Source: Phycisphaerae bacterium | Lineage (GTDB): Bacteria > Planctomycetota > Phycisphaerae > UBA1845 > PWPN01 | DNA: 64,000 nucleotides | Reading direction: 5' to 3' | Assembly (NCBI GenBank): GCA_030372985.1 | Contig: JAUCQB010000204.1 | Location: forward strand, 39,191 to 103,190 | Part shown: positions 19,808-28,063 of the stretch, one piece after another | Layout of the letters: each line of letters opens with the position of its first letter | Position numbering within the stretch: position 1 is the stretch's first letter | Made by a program: the position numbers and the translations under genes | Notes under the pieces: model-generated | Seen by the model: the letters and a program-made list of their open reading frames with translations, nothing else | Databases searched by the model: none | Told to the model about the DNA's origin: nothing

Positions 19808-20003
19808 TGGAGCCCCCAGTCTTCTGCCGGGCGCGTTCAATTAAGACCTGTTCAATGGCTCGGGCGTTAACGAGCAGACGCCGCCCGGCGCGCAGACAGG
19901 GCACGCGGCCAGCCAGGGCCTCTTCTCGCAGCCACCTCGTGGGCACGCCAAGCTGGGTGGCGGCGAGATCGATTGGCTGAAATGTTGCTTCGGTCTGAGA
20001 CAT
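19800..20003 (-). CDS. Excisionase-like helix-turn-helix protein
   Basis: A 67-residue protein from ATG 20003 (MSQTEATFQPIDLAATQLGV) with the excisionase/MerR-like pattern TQLGVPTRWLREEALAGRVPCLRAGRRLLV. Two small HTH proteins of this type in one element suggest one for regulation and one for recombination directionality. First gene of the overlapping block. Confidence 0.75.
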   Translation of the reverse strand: MSQTEATFQPIDLAATQLGVPTRWLREEALAGRVPCLRAGRRLLVNARAIEQVLIERARQKTGGSNE

Positions 20004-20087
20004 GCCCCCAAGATACAAGGCACATCAAGGGGCACCGAATTGGGGTACGAGAATCGGCTTTCTAGCGGGTCTTTTCTGAAAATCGGC

Positions 20088-20954
20088 TTATACGCCGGTT
20101 TGACCGGGTCTTACGCCGATCTTGAACACTTCACGCAGAGTCCTGTGGGCAGCGTCGCATATGCGCTTGGTGCTACATCGCTCGGCAATCTTGGCAAGGA
20201 TCTTGATCGTATCGGCCTCGGGATAGGTGAAGTCCTTCTGTCCCGGTTTTGGCAAAGTCACGTCTGCCTTCTTTGCCCAGTCGTGTACCGTGTCTGCGCT
20301 GCATTGGAGCCACTTGCGTATGGCTATTATTGAGAATGACCGTGGTGGTCTTGGAGAATTAGGTGGTGTCTTCTGCCCTGGAGTCTTCGTCTCTGCGTCA
20401 TCGCTCGGAGCGGGTGGCTTGGATGATGGTCCGTTTGACACCTGATCTCGCCAGGGCTCTCTTTCATCTGCGAGCCCGGTTCGTTCGATCGTGTCTGCGG
20501 CTACTCGACAGGGGTGGTCCCAGACCGGTCGGAACACACGCTCCGAGCCGTCAGGCAAAGGCTCTTGTTTCCATTGGCTCCGATCCGGCGGATTCTCTGC
20601 CCACAAGAACGCCAACCAACGATTGATCGGCTTACAGTCGCCCACGTTCAACGCCCTCAGAATCTCCGGCGGCAACCACTCGCCAGCCGATGCGGCCAAT
20701 TCCTGGAATTTAAGCAGAGCCTTCTCGGTGGGGCCGAACAGCATGTAAACTGGTTCGCTGCCAGCTGGAACTACATATCCAATTCTCCCGCCCCAATTCT
20801 TCTCAAAGGTCGGGATCTTCGCACAAAGGGTGTCGTACTCCGCTTCTGTTGCCGCGAACAGACACAACGTATCCAGGCGCTGGTGGTTCTGGTCGGCTTG
20901 GGCCTGTCGGAAATCTCGCAGGAGAGCAGCGTAAGCATTTGATCGTTCGGACAT
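20088..20954 (-). CDS. Hypothetical protein with C-terminal helix-turn-helix-like region
   Basis: A 288-residue protein, family not recognised. ATG 20954 follows AAAGGAT. The N-terminal 150 residues are a soluble alpha/beta region (LFAATEAEYDTLCAKIPTF, RIGYVVPAGSEPVYMLF). A proline-rich linker (about 180-205) joins it to an HTH-like segment (FSIIAIRKWLQCSADTVHDW, KIAERCSTKRICDAAHRTL). It could be a DNA-binding accessory protein of the element. Confidence 0.65.
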   Translation of the reverse strand: MSERSNAYAALLRDFRQAQADQNHQRLDTLCLFAATEAEYDTLCAKIPTFEKNWGGRIGYVVPAGSEPVYMLFGPTEKALLKFQELAASAGEWLPPEILRALNVGDCKPINRWLAFLWAENPPDRSQWKQEPLPDGSERVFRPVWDHPCRVAADTIERTGLADEREPWRDQVSNGPSSKPPAPSDDAETKTPGQKTPPNSPRPPRSFSIIAIRKWLQCSADTVHDWAKKADVTLPKPGQKDFTYPEADTIKILAKIAERCSTKRICDAAHRTLREVFKIGVRPGQTGV

Positions 20955-21183
20955 TCGCTTATCCTTTCGCTACGGGTGGCCGGTCGGCTCCCAGGCGATA
21001 AGCTTTCCCAGTCACCGACCAGCCAAGCCCGGCCGTCGCCGGGGCCCGTGACTGAAATATGTAACAGTTTGGCCGTAAAGGCAAACCGGATGGGGGGTTG
21101 GCGCTTGGTAAGCCCTATTGCCGCCTGCGCATCATCGCCAGCGAGGGCCAGGAGCATAATTACAGCGCGCCCAGATGGCCCGT
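20955..21183. other. Intergenic, one weak small ORF
   Basis: A minus-strand frame (MLLALAGDDAQAAIGL onward) looks protein-like, but it lacks a ribosome site and overlaps the start of the 288-residue gene by about 180 bases, so it is not called as a gene. Confidence 0.3.
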
Positions 21184-21798
21184 TTATTTCTCCAGCGCTT
21201 TCCAACTGTTGATGACTAGGTCGCGAAAAGCGAAGATCGCCTCTGCGATCCCGAGTTCTATGATTGCGCAGAAAAACAAAGCGACAGCCCGCCAGCACCC
21301 CGCGTACGCCGCGGCGGTAGCTGCCGCACTGGGGAGGCGACCATAGAGCGAGTACAGTCCCATTCCTAAACATGCCAAGGCAACAATGGCAACGACGAGA
21401 CCGAGTATTCGAAATACGAACCCCATGGCCTTCAGCGTCCCGTAGCGAGGTATTGGCCGACCAGTCTCCGAGGTCCTCTCGATGGCCGCGATCCCTGCTG
21501 CCGAGCGGGGTTCCAGTGGGTTTGAAGGTTTTGGCCAGTGCAACGGCTCCTTTTCTGGTGAGCCCTGCGAAGAGGGCTGCGATATCACTGGGTGTCGCAT
21601 CGCTGGTTGGCCGTCTGCCAGCGTGGCCAGAATATCATCGTCGGAAAGCTCATTCTTCCCAGGCGCGCCCGCGCCAGATTGCAGTGTGAAGGAGTGGCCA
21701 CACTTGCACTTGCCCTTCAGCCCAAGCTGTTCACGGCGGACTCTGAAGTGTGCACCGCAGGAAGGACAGGACACTTCTTCCAGCATATCTTCGGACAT
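21184..21798 (-). CDS. Zinc-ribbon membrane protein
   Basis: A 204-residue protein. An N-terminal zinc ribbon (VSCPSCGAHFRVRREQL, KGKCKCGHSF) resembles the MJ0042-type ribbon common in planctomycetes. A disordered linker to about residue 115 precedes two hydrophobic segments (GFVFRILGLVVAIVALACL and GCWRAVALFFCAIIELGIA). GAAGGAG precedes the ATG. It is the first non-replication gene next to the PEP-CTERM cargo. Function unknown; membrane-associated. Confidence 0.7.
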   Translation of the reverse strand: MSEDMLEEVSCPSCGAHFRVRREQLGLKGKCKCGHSFTLQSGAGAPGKNELSDDDILATLADGQPAMRHPVISQPSSQGSPEKEPLHWPKPSNPLEPRSAAGIAAIERTSETGRPIPRYGTLKAMGFVFRILGLVVAIVALACLGMGLYSLYGRLPSAAATAAAYAGCWRAVALFFCAIIELGIAEAIFAFRDLVINSWKALEK

Positions 21799-21901
21799 GG
21801 TCTTCGCTCCTTCTCTCGAATCGCGAGCTGCTCACAGGGACACGAAGTGAAATACAGAGTTCCAAGCTTATGCAGCTGAGCACGCTGACTTGTCGGTTAC
21901 C

Positions 21902-24028
21902 CTACCGCCTTCGCTGTCCCACCGCCAGCCCGCCAAGGGCCAGGAGCAGAAGCGAGGCGGGCTCGGGAACCTGGACGACACGGAAGCCGACATTGTTGTT
22001 CTCGTCCAGCGGGAGGTAATAGAAGTTGCGTCTCGGCGCGTACAGGTCCTCGTAGCTGTTGAGGAACGAGCCGCCCCGATAGCCGCGATCCACATATTCC
22101 TCAGAAACAATGGCTCCATTCCATTCCCACACGTTGCCGCCCTGGTCGAACGTCTTGTACGGGCTGGAGTAGGCGTAGGAGCCGGCTTCGGTCGCGTGTC
22201 CAATAGACCAGTCGTAGTTGGCCATGCCGGTGTTGATATCATTGCTGCTGGTCGGGTAGTCGTAGTAGTTTCCAGTCATGCCGTCGTTCTTGTGATATGC
22301 CGCCTTGTACCACTCGTCCTCACTGGTCACCGCCCACTTCCAGTCGGCGTTACGCTGAATACTGCGACCATCATCGCCGTTGTAGCCGTTTAGGGTGTAG
22401 GCACCCGTCTCCGTGGTGCCCGTACTTTGTGCGCCGGTCGGCTGGCCGTTGTGAAGCCAATTGGCGAACCGGCAGGTGTCCCAGTAGCTGACGAAGTTCA
22501 CCGGGCGGTTGGCATAGCCTGACGCCACGCTGTACGTGTAGTTGCCTGACGAGCCGTTGCGCTCGATCTTGCAGCCTAGTGCTTCTGACCACATTCTCGC
22601 GTTGTACAGACCGTGAGCGTCGGTCTCGGCCACGGCGTTCAGGAACTCCGTGTACTGCCCGGCCGTCACCTCGTACTTGCCGATGTTGTACGTGTAGTCC
22701 ACCGCACCGCAGATGCGGTCAGGACCGTAGCCGCCTGCGCCCTCGCCGGACAGTTCTCCCACATTCCCCGGATTGCCTACCAGGACGGTCTCCAGGCTAG
22801 TCAAACCGGCGGGCATGTTGAAGACGTCGGCCCTTGCGGATTGCGTCGACAACAGGAACGCGACCAGGACGGCCGGGATCATTGCGACACCGATCCGCCG
22901 AACACACCGCCGCATTAACGCCAATGCGCAGACAACGAGCAGCAGGGCCGAGGCTGGTTCTGGGATGCGTGCAATCCAAGCCTCGGGCTGCCCGGCAGGA
23001 TTGAATCCCTCGCCGACAATCACTCGCCCGTCTGCCGAGACTGCCCAGCTATGCTCAAGCGTCCAGCCCGCAACGTCCAGGCCGTATTCCTCTGTTAGCA
23101 CCTGCTTCAAGTAACGCGGGCCATGTGTATTATCCCAGATGACAGCTTGCGAATTCGGACCACGGCTCTCCCCGACGATGATGATGCCATCTTGTGACAC
23201 CCCGTAGGCGTAGCTGGTTTGGTCGCCTGCGGGCATCCCCAGACCGACCATCCCCCCTTCGGGCGTCCACTTGAATGCTTCAAGATCAGTCGGGCCGTGA
23301 TGGCAATAACCAACGACTACGCCGCCATCCGCTGAAACACCGAACGCAGCGCTCTCAAGCACGGTGGTTGGCAACCAGCCGAGACCAACCGTTCCAGTGG
23401 CCTCAGTCCAGCGAAAGGCCTGCATCTCACCGGTCTCGCTGATACTGCTGAGACTGAAGCCAACAATCGTGTTGCCGTCGGCCGAGACCGCCCAACCCAT
23501 GCTGGCTCGATCCCAGCCGGGCATACTGCCTACCAGTTGTTTCCCATTTTCGGGAGTTAATTTGAAGGCTTGGCCATTACCAGTTGGCAAGTAGCTCGTG
23601 CCAACGATAACCCGTCCATCCGGAGACACGTCATCCGCCCTACTGCCGCCACCGTTGGACAGTGATCCCAAGATCTCCATGCCCTGCTGAGGCGTCCACC
23701 TGAAAGCGTGCGTTTCGCCTGCTCCATAGACTGAGCCGATGACGACGTTGCCGTCCGCAGAGACGCCTTCAGCGTATGTGTTGGGCGCAGTCTGACTCGG
23801 GTTACTGAGCAGGGTAAACCCGCCTGCCGCGCTCCAACGGAACGAATCCTTGCCCGACGTGTACCCAACCACATAATCCCCATTGACCGAGACGTCTTCG
23901 GCTGAGGTTGCCCATTGCCCGTCGGGTAACTGCCCCAACCCTTGGAAACTCGCGACGTCTGCCGCCACCACCGTGCCCGCCAATCCGCCCACCAGAACCG
24001 TAAGGAACGTGATTACTGCGACTCGCAT
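21902..24028 (-). CDS. Tandem fusion of two PEP-CTERM proteins: HAF-repeat domain + FGE-sulfatase domain
   Basis: A 708-residue protein with the layout of two complete exported proteins joined head to tail. Residues 1-22 are a signal peptide. About 25-352 are HAF-type beta repeats (GVSADGGVVVGYCHHGP, AFRWTEATGTVGLGWLP). 355-378 is a full PEP-CTERM sorting signal (IPEPAS, hydrophobic stretch, MRRCVRR). 379-400 is a second signal-peptide-like core ending STQSARA. About 445-685 is a formylglycine-generating-enzyme-like (FGE-sulfatase) domain (YNIGKYEVTAGQYTEFLN, FDQGGNVWEWN, YRGGSF, VGFRVV). 687-708 is a terminal PEP-CTERM signal (VPEPASLLLLALGG). The start was chosen because GGAGGACACGTC precedes ATG 24028. 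A hairpin leader lies upstream. It is transcribed with, or near, two further PEP-CTERM genes. Confidence 0.88.
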   Translation of the reverse strand: MRVAVITFLTVLVGGLAGTVVAADVASFQGLGQLPDGQWATSAEDVSVNGDYVVGYTSGKDSFRWSAAGGFTLLSNPSQTAPNTYAEGVSADGNVVIGSVYGAGETHAFRWTPQQGMEILGSLSNGGGSRADDVSPDGRVIVGTSYLPTGNGQAFKLTPENGKQLVGSMPGWDRASMGWAVSADGNTIVGFSLSSISETGEMQAFRWTEATGTVGLGWLPTTVLESAAFGVSADGGVVVGYCHHGPTDLEAFKWTPEGGMVGLGMPAGDQTSYAYGVSQDGIIIVGESRGPNSQAVIWDNTHGPRYLKQVLTEEYGLDVAGWTLEHSWAVSADGRVIVGEGFNPAGQPEAWIARIPEPASALLLVVCALALMRRCVRRIGVAMIPAVLVAFLLSTQSARADVFNMPAGLTSLETVLVGNPGNVGELSGEGAGGYGPDRICGAVDYTYNIGKYEVTAGQYTEFLNAVAETDAHGLYNARMWSEALGCKIERNGSSGNYTYSVASGYANRPVNFVSYWDTCRFANWLHNGQPTGAQSTGTTETGAYTLNGYNGDDGRSIQRNADWKWAVTSEDEWYKAAYHKNDGMTGNYYDYPTSSNDINTGMANYDWSIGHATEAGSYAYSSPYKTFDQGGNVWEWNGAIVSEEYVDRGYRGGSFLNSYEDLYAPRRNFYYLPLDENNNVGFRVVQVPEPASLLLLALGGLAVGQRRR

Positions 24029-24070
24029 GACGTGTCCTCCAAGTGGGGAGCCTCTTGGCGTGCCCTCTCG

Positions 24071-24127
24071 GCCGTCACGCGCGGCACACAGGAAAGAGAA
24101 CACGCCCCGTTGACCTTCTCTCTCTCG
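24071..24127 (-). promoter_or_regulatory. PEP-CTERM leader element, copy A
   Basis: On the minus strand a hairpin AGAGAA/TTCTCT (24095-24100 with 24116-24121) carrying the conserved CGTGTTCTCTTT arm is followed by TGCCGCGCGTGACGG. It lies about 66 bases before the ATG at 24028. It aligns with copies B and C; its left arm is the most diverged of the three. Confidence 0.55.
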
Positions 24128-24161
24128 ATTGCCGCTCTCGGCTAGACTTGCTTCTTTGCAC

Positions 24162-24944
24162 CTATCGCCGCCTCAAAATCGCCAACCCCCCAAGGGCCAG
24201 GAGCAGGAACGTGGCGGGCTCGGGAACGTAGGCGAACGTATTTCGCAACAGCACCCTGTTCTGGGGGTCTGCAAGACCGCTGTACTCAATCACATCGCTA
24301 TCCATGAGGAACACGCCCCGACCCAAGCCGATATCGACTGTGAAAAAGGCACTACCAGGACCGTAGTCCAGAAGCGACGACATACCCGGCTGGCGCTCGA
24401 CAAGACCAAAGTGACCGAACGTTGCCGAAGTCACCGTTCCGTATGGCCCTTGGGCGATCGGGTGCTGAGTGTTGGTGAGATTGTAGCTTTGCCAACCTTC
24501 TGGGGTGTCGAAGGCAGATTGATTAAAGCCCAGCGGATTTAGCACAGTGTTGTCCACGGTAAGCCAGCCATCTGGAAACGAAGGAGTATTGTTCCCGTGC
24601 TCTCCGATGAAAACCAAGCCTCCGCCCGAATTGACATGGGCCGAGATGGCTGCCACCTCAGATGACGCAAGTCCAGACATGTCGGGCCGAAGCGCTGGGA
24701 TGAACACAACGTCATTTCCCGCCAGTGATGCCTGCGTAATCTCGGTCACCGTCGTAAAAGAATGACCGTCCAACAGTAGCAGGTTATATGCTTGAGCCAT
24801 CGCCCCTGAGGAAGTGAAGTCGTCGTGGTATACTCGGAGACCGGTTAGTACGGCGATGTTCGCCCCGAGGGTTCGATTTGCCGTGCCCGCCAACGCGCTC
24901 ATCGCGGCGGCAACCACCAAGATACGCACTGTGATCGTTCGCAT
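24162..24944 (-). CDS. PEP-CTERM protein with class I glutamine-amidotransferase-like fold
   Basis: A 260-residue exported protein. Signal peptide 1-27 (ends ANRTLGA), then an alpha/beta domain of DUF4350/ThuA/GATase-like type: IAVLTGLRVYHDDF, AYNLLLLDGHSFTTV, LAGNDVVFIPALRPDMSGL, VNSGGGLVFIGEHGNN, LGRGVFLMDSDVIEY. The C-terminus is a PEP-CTERM signal (VPEPATFLLLALGGLAILRRR), predicted to send it to the exosortase pathway for surface attachment. The ATG at 24944 follows GGAGGATGCGTC. It is the middle gene of the three PEP-CTERM genes and the only one that is not a fusion. Catalytic activity is doubtful because no nucleophile Cys in a GATase elbow is visible. Confidence 0.82.
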   Translation of the reverse strand: MRTITVRILVVAAAMSALAGTANRTLGANIAVLTGLRVYHDDFTSSGAMAQAYNLLLLDGHSFTTVTEITQASLAGNDVVFIPALRPDMSGLASSEVAAISAHVNSGGGLVFIGEHGNNTPSFPDGWLTVDNTVLNPLGFNQSAFDTPEGWQSYNLTNTQHPIAQGPYGTVTSATFGHFGLVERQPGMSSLLDYGPGSAFFTVDIGLGRGVFLMDSDVIEYSGLADPQNRVLLRNTFAYVPEPATFLLLALGGLAILRRR

Positions 24945-24984
24945 GACGCATCCTCCGGTAAGGTGCCCCACAGGCGTGCCGCTG

Positions 24985-25040
24985 TGCCGTCACGCGCGGC
25001 ATAGACATGAAAAAGAGAGCACGCCCTCCAACGTCTCTCT
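24985..25040 (-). promoter_or_regulatory. PEP-CTERM leader element, copy B
   Basis: On the minus strand AGAGAG-ACG pairs with CGT-G-CTCTCT (25014-25019/25035-25040 and 25021-25023/25032-25034) around an 8-base loop, followed by five T and then TGCCGCGCGTGACGG. It ends about 69 bases before the ATG at 24944. Terminator-like in form but located in the leader. Confidence 0.65.
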
Positions 25041-25072
25041 CTCCTATCGCCTCTCCCCATCGGTCTACTCCT

Positions 25073-26791
25073 CTACCCCCTCCGCCGCCGCATCACCGCC
25101 AACCCGCCGATAGCCAGGAGCAGGAGGGTGGCGGGCTCGGGTATGTATGCAATCCAGGCCTCGGACTGACCAGCGGGATTGGCTCCTCTGCCGACAATCA
25201 CCCGCCCGTCCGCCGAGATGGCATAGGCGCGCTCCAGTCCCCAGCCTGCAAGGTCCAAGCCGTATTCATCGCTTAGCACCTGCTTTAGATAGCGTGCCCC
25301 GTGTGTGTTGTCCCAGATGACTGACTGTGGGGTGAGACCACGGGCCTCCCCAACGATAATGCTGCCGTCCTGCGAGACCCCGTACGCGTAGCTCTCTTGC
25401 TCGCCCCCCGGTGTACCCAGACCCACCATCCCGCCGTCGATCGTCCACTTGAATGCCTCCTCCTCATTGGGACCATGATGGCAATAGCCCACCACCACCC
25501 CGCCGTCTGGCGAGACACCCAGGGCAGTGCTCTGAAGAACACTGGTGGGCAGCCAACCGAGACCAATCGTTCCCGTGGTCTCAGTCCACCGAAAGGCTTG
25601 GCGATCATCCCCATTAGAACTGAAGCCGACGCCCGTGCTCCCGTCGGCCGAGACAGCCAGACCAGCGCCGCCAGACTCCCAGCCGGGCAGGCTTCCAATC
25701 GTTTGTCGTCCGCTTTCGGGAGTGTACCTGAAGGCTTGGCCTGCACCACTCGATGAGTAGCTGGTACCGACGACAACGCGCCCATCCGCAGACAGACCAG
25801 CCGCCGTACTGCCACCGCCATCGGATAATGACTCCAGAAACTCCGTACCCTGCTGAGGCGTCCACCTGAACGCGTCCTGTTTGCCGGCGCTCGTCACAGA
25901 GCCAACGACAACACCTCCATCTGCGGACACTCCCTCAGCATAGGTGTTGATGGACGTGTGCCCTGAATCGCCAAGCAACACAAAACCGTCCGATGTGCTC
26001 CACCGAAACGAATTGCCACCCGACGTCTGCCCGACTACGAAATCTCCATTCGAGGAAACGCTTCGGGGTTCCATGGCAAGCTCTCCGTTCGGAAGCCGGC
26101 CAAGCCCCTGGAAACTCGGGATGTCTGCCGCGCGCACAGAAGCCGCTGACAAGAGCAATACGCCTACGACGGCTGCGATTACCATGACGCCGACGCGCCG
26201 AGCACGCCGCTGCAACACCACCAAGCCGCCAAGCATCAGCAGCATGATCGCCGAGGGCTCGGGCAACCCCTCGATGGCGTTGAGTTCCAGACCGGCATGT
26301 ACATGTCCCGTGTCTGTACCGAGATCGGTGATGCGGAGGTATCGCGCATATGGCAATCCGGATTGCCCCATTTCAACGTAAACCGGCGTCAGCGGGACAG
26401 GTGGCCAGATATCGGCACTTGGAGGAACGTCGGCTGCAAGAAAGAACGCCGCGCCGTCAATACTTGCCTCGACGCGGAACCCTTCAAAGATCTCTCGGGC
26501 ATCGGAGAAACCGCCGAACCAGAAGATCAGGTCATTTCCAGGGAGATCGCGCACCCCTTCCGCACCCATATCCACGACAACCACTCCCAAGTTGCCGATG
26601 GAACCCTGGACGGAAGTCCAACCAGGCGCAGTATCAGGCGCACCAAGTATGTTTTCGATCGGCGCATCCGGGAAGTATGGATCTCCCGGGATGAACTCCA
26701 CCACGCTCTGGGCATAGGAGCCGAGGCTCAACTCCGGGAACAATGCCGCTAATACCAGCCCAACGGTAACACGGAGCACAGCGTCGCGCAT
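25073..26791 (-). CDS. Tandem fusion of two PEP-CTERM proteins: discoidin-like domain + HAF-repeat domain
   Basis: A 572-residue protein, again two exported proteins in one frame. Residues 1-24 are a signal peptide. About 28-170 are a beta-rich discoidin-like domain (FWFGGFSDAREIFEGFRVE, YARYLRITDLG). 176-199 is a PEP-CTERM signal (LPEPSAIMLLMLGGLVV, then RRARR). 200-221 is a second signal-peptide-like core ending SAASVRA. About 225-545 are HAF repeats closely related to those of the neighbouring fusion gene. 550-572 is a terminal PEP-CTERM signal (IPEPATLLLLAIGG). GAGGAGGGACAAA precedes the ATG. The shared HAF block shows duplication between the two fusion genes, but the HAF domain is second here and first in the other. 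Confidence 0.88.
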   Translation of the reverse strand: MRDAVLRVTVGLVLAALFPELSLGSYAQSVVEFIPGDPYFPDAPIENILGAPDTAPGWTSVQGSIGNLGVVVVDMGAEGVRDLPGNDLIFWFGGFSDAREIFEGFRVEASIDGAAFFLAADVPPSADIWPPVPLTPVYVEMGQSGLPYARYLRITDLGTDTGHVHAGLELNAIEGLPEPSAIMLLMLGGLVVLQRRARRVGVMVIAAVVGVLLLSAASVRAADIPSFQGLGRLPNGELAMEPRSVSSNGDFVVGQTSGGNSFRWSTSDGFVLLGDSGHTSINTYAEGVSADGGVVVGSVTSAGKQDAFRWTPQQGTEFLESLSDGGGSTAAGLSADGRVVVGTSYSSSGAGQAFRYTPESGRQTIGSLPGWESGGAGLAVSADGSTGVGFSSNGDDRQAFRWTETTGTIGLGWLPTSVLQSTALGVSPDGGVVVGYCHHGPNEEEAFKWTIDGGMVGLGTPGGEQESYAYGVSQDGSIIVGEARGLTPQSVIWDNTHGARYLKQVLSDEYGLDLAGWGLERAYAISADGRVIVGRGANPAGQSEAWIAYIPEPATLLLLAIGGLAVMRRRRG

Positions 26792-26830
26792 TTTGTCCCT
26801 CCTCTCACTTCAGAACGATTCCGCTCGCTT

Positions 26831-26878
26831 GGTCACCCGGCGCACGAAAAAAGAGAGCACGCCTTTCGACGTCTCTCT
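26831..26878 (-). promoter_or_regulatory. PEP-CTERM leader element, copy C
   Basis: On the minus strand the same AGAGAG-ACG/CGT-G-CTCTCT hairpin as copy B (26852-26878) with a different 8-base loop, then six T. It is about 60 bases before the ATG at 26791. No PEP-CTERM gene lies upstream of this copy, so it is unlikely to be merely the terminator of a preceding PEP-CTERM gene. Confidence 0.65.
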
Positions 26879-27013
26879 CCCTGGAACTACGTTCGGTTTA
26901 CTGCCGCGATTTGCATTGCGGCTTTAGCCATTGTCGCACATCGGGTCGGGAGGTGTCAAGCGGAAAACCCCGGAGAAATCGCCTTGGATTGGATTAATCG
27001 TGACTCCCGGCGC

Positions 27014-27307
27014 TCAGCAAGGGCGGGGGTCCGGTTCAACTTTTTTACCGAAAAAGGTATTATTATGGGCAACGGGTCCCTTTTTCGCAATCTTATCCTC
27101 GAGCGCCGCGACCAGGCCAAACAACGCCGATTCCGCTTGCAGCGCTGCTGCCCAGGCGTCGCGCCATGCCCCCCCGATTTCGCCGTGCTCCGGCCGTAGG
27201 TCCATGTACGTTGACGGCATGACCGCCTCGATTTCTGCCGCAAGTTGCCCTGCGGCTTCTCGTAAACACTCAACTTTCCGCAGTTTACCTAAAGGCCGTC
27301 CCGCCAC
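27014..27307 (-). CDS. Small helical protein, hypothetical
   Basis: About 97 residues from GTG 27307, which follows AGGGGG at good spacing; an upstream TTG at 27340 is less supported. The sequence is mostly helical (LREAAGQLAAEIEAVM, WRDAWAAALQAESALFGLVAALEDKIAK). Family not recognised. It lies at the right end of the element, upstream of the PEP-CTERM cargo on the same strand. Confidence 0.45.
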   Translation of the reverse strand: MAGRPLGKLRKVECLREAAGQLAAEIEAVMPSTYMDLRPEHGEIGGAWRDAWAAALQAESALFGLVAALEDKIAKKGPVAHNNTFFGKKVEPDPRPC

Positions 27308-27519
27308 AATTTGCCCCCTTTCTTGCAGACACGCTGCCAAAATGCAGAACTCGTTTCACGGTGTTAATTATTTCACCACGTTAAGGATTAATAGGTATAA
27401 GCAGCGGTCTGCGAGACCGGGAGTCTGGCAAACTCTGCTGGCAGCTTTTGGTTCCCTTTTCATCTCATGGGTCCCCCCTGGGGGGCGAGCGACTGCCCGC
27501 CCCCCCCTTGCTGTGCGTG

Positions 27520-27708
27520 CTACCGCCACGAGTCTGACTCCCATGGCTCCACGGGCACAACACGCCCCTCGTGCAGCTTCAGTCCTATCGGCCGCAAACC
27601 GGTTGCCAGAAACCACAGGATGCCCTCTCGCAGGAACAAACCAGTCTTGCCCCTGTACAGATAGCTCGTTGCCTTTTTCCTTCTCACTCGCTTTGCCTTT
27701 TTCCGCAT
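27520..27708 (-). CDS. Small basic protein, hypothetical
   Basis: 62 residues. ATG 27708 follows GGAAAGGTGAG. The N-terminus is very basic (MRKKAKRVRRKKATSYLYR), followed by a hydrophobic stretch (GILWFLATGLRPIGLKL). Family not recognised; possibly a small nucleic-acid- or membrane-binding protein of the element. Confidence 0.45.
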   Translation of the reverse strand: MRKKAKRVRRKKATSYLYRGKTGLFLREGILWFLATGLRPIGLKLHEGRVVPVEPWESDSWR

Positions 27709-28063
27709 TGTCTCACCTTTCCTATGCCGGTCGTGCCAGAACCGCCCGCAAGCTGCCGGCTCGCTTGGTGGGCAGGTTGAAACACTCTGGAAGTCGCCTT
27801 GAAAGCGTTTAGGGTTTCCGTAGCCGTCGCCGCGCAGACAGTAGCACCCAAGGCCCGTAGGGAAGCCACAGAGGCGTTTAAACGGGGCTGGGGGCGACCC
27901 CTACCTTTGAGGTGGTGGGCAGCCTCCAAACCCCCCCTTGTGCGAACGGCTAAGAGCCACAGGGGCCGCGCCAGTGCCCGCACGCAGCCCACCCCCACCC
28001 TGGAGACGGTTCGGACCGTTTGCGCTCGCGTTTGTGCCGTTTGCCCTCTGCCTGACCGGGGTA
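27709..28063. other. Intergenic at the right end of the element
   Basis: No gene recognised; reading frames here lack ribosome sites and family signatures. Confidence 0.4.

Noticed and set aside
24071..26878. The AGAGAG hairpins as plain rho-independent terminators of upstream genes
   Set aside because: They have terminator shape, but copy C has no PEP-CTERM gene before it, no copy follows the last gene, and the distance to the next start is nearly constant. A terminator role in addition cannot be excluded.
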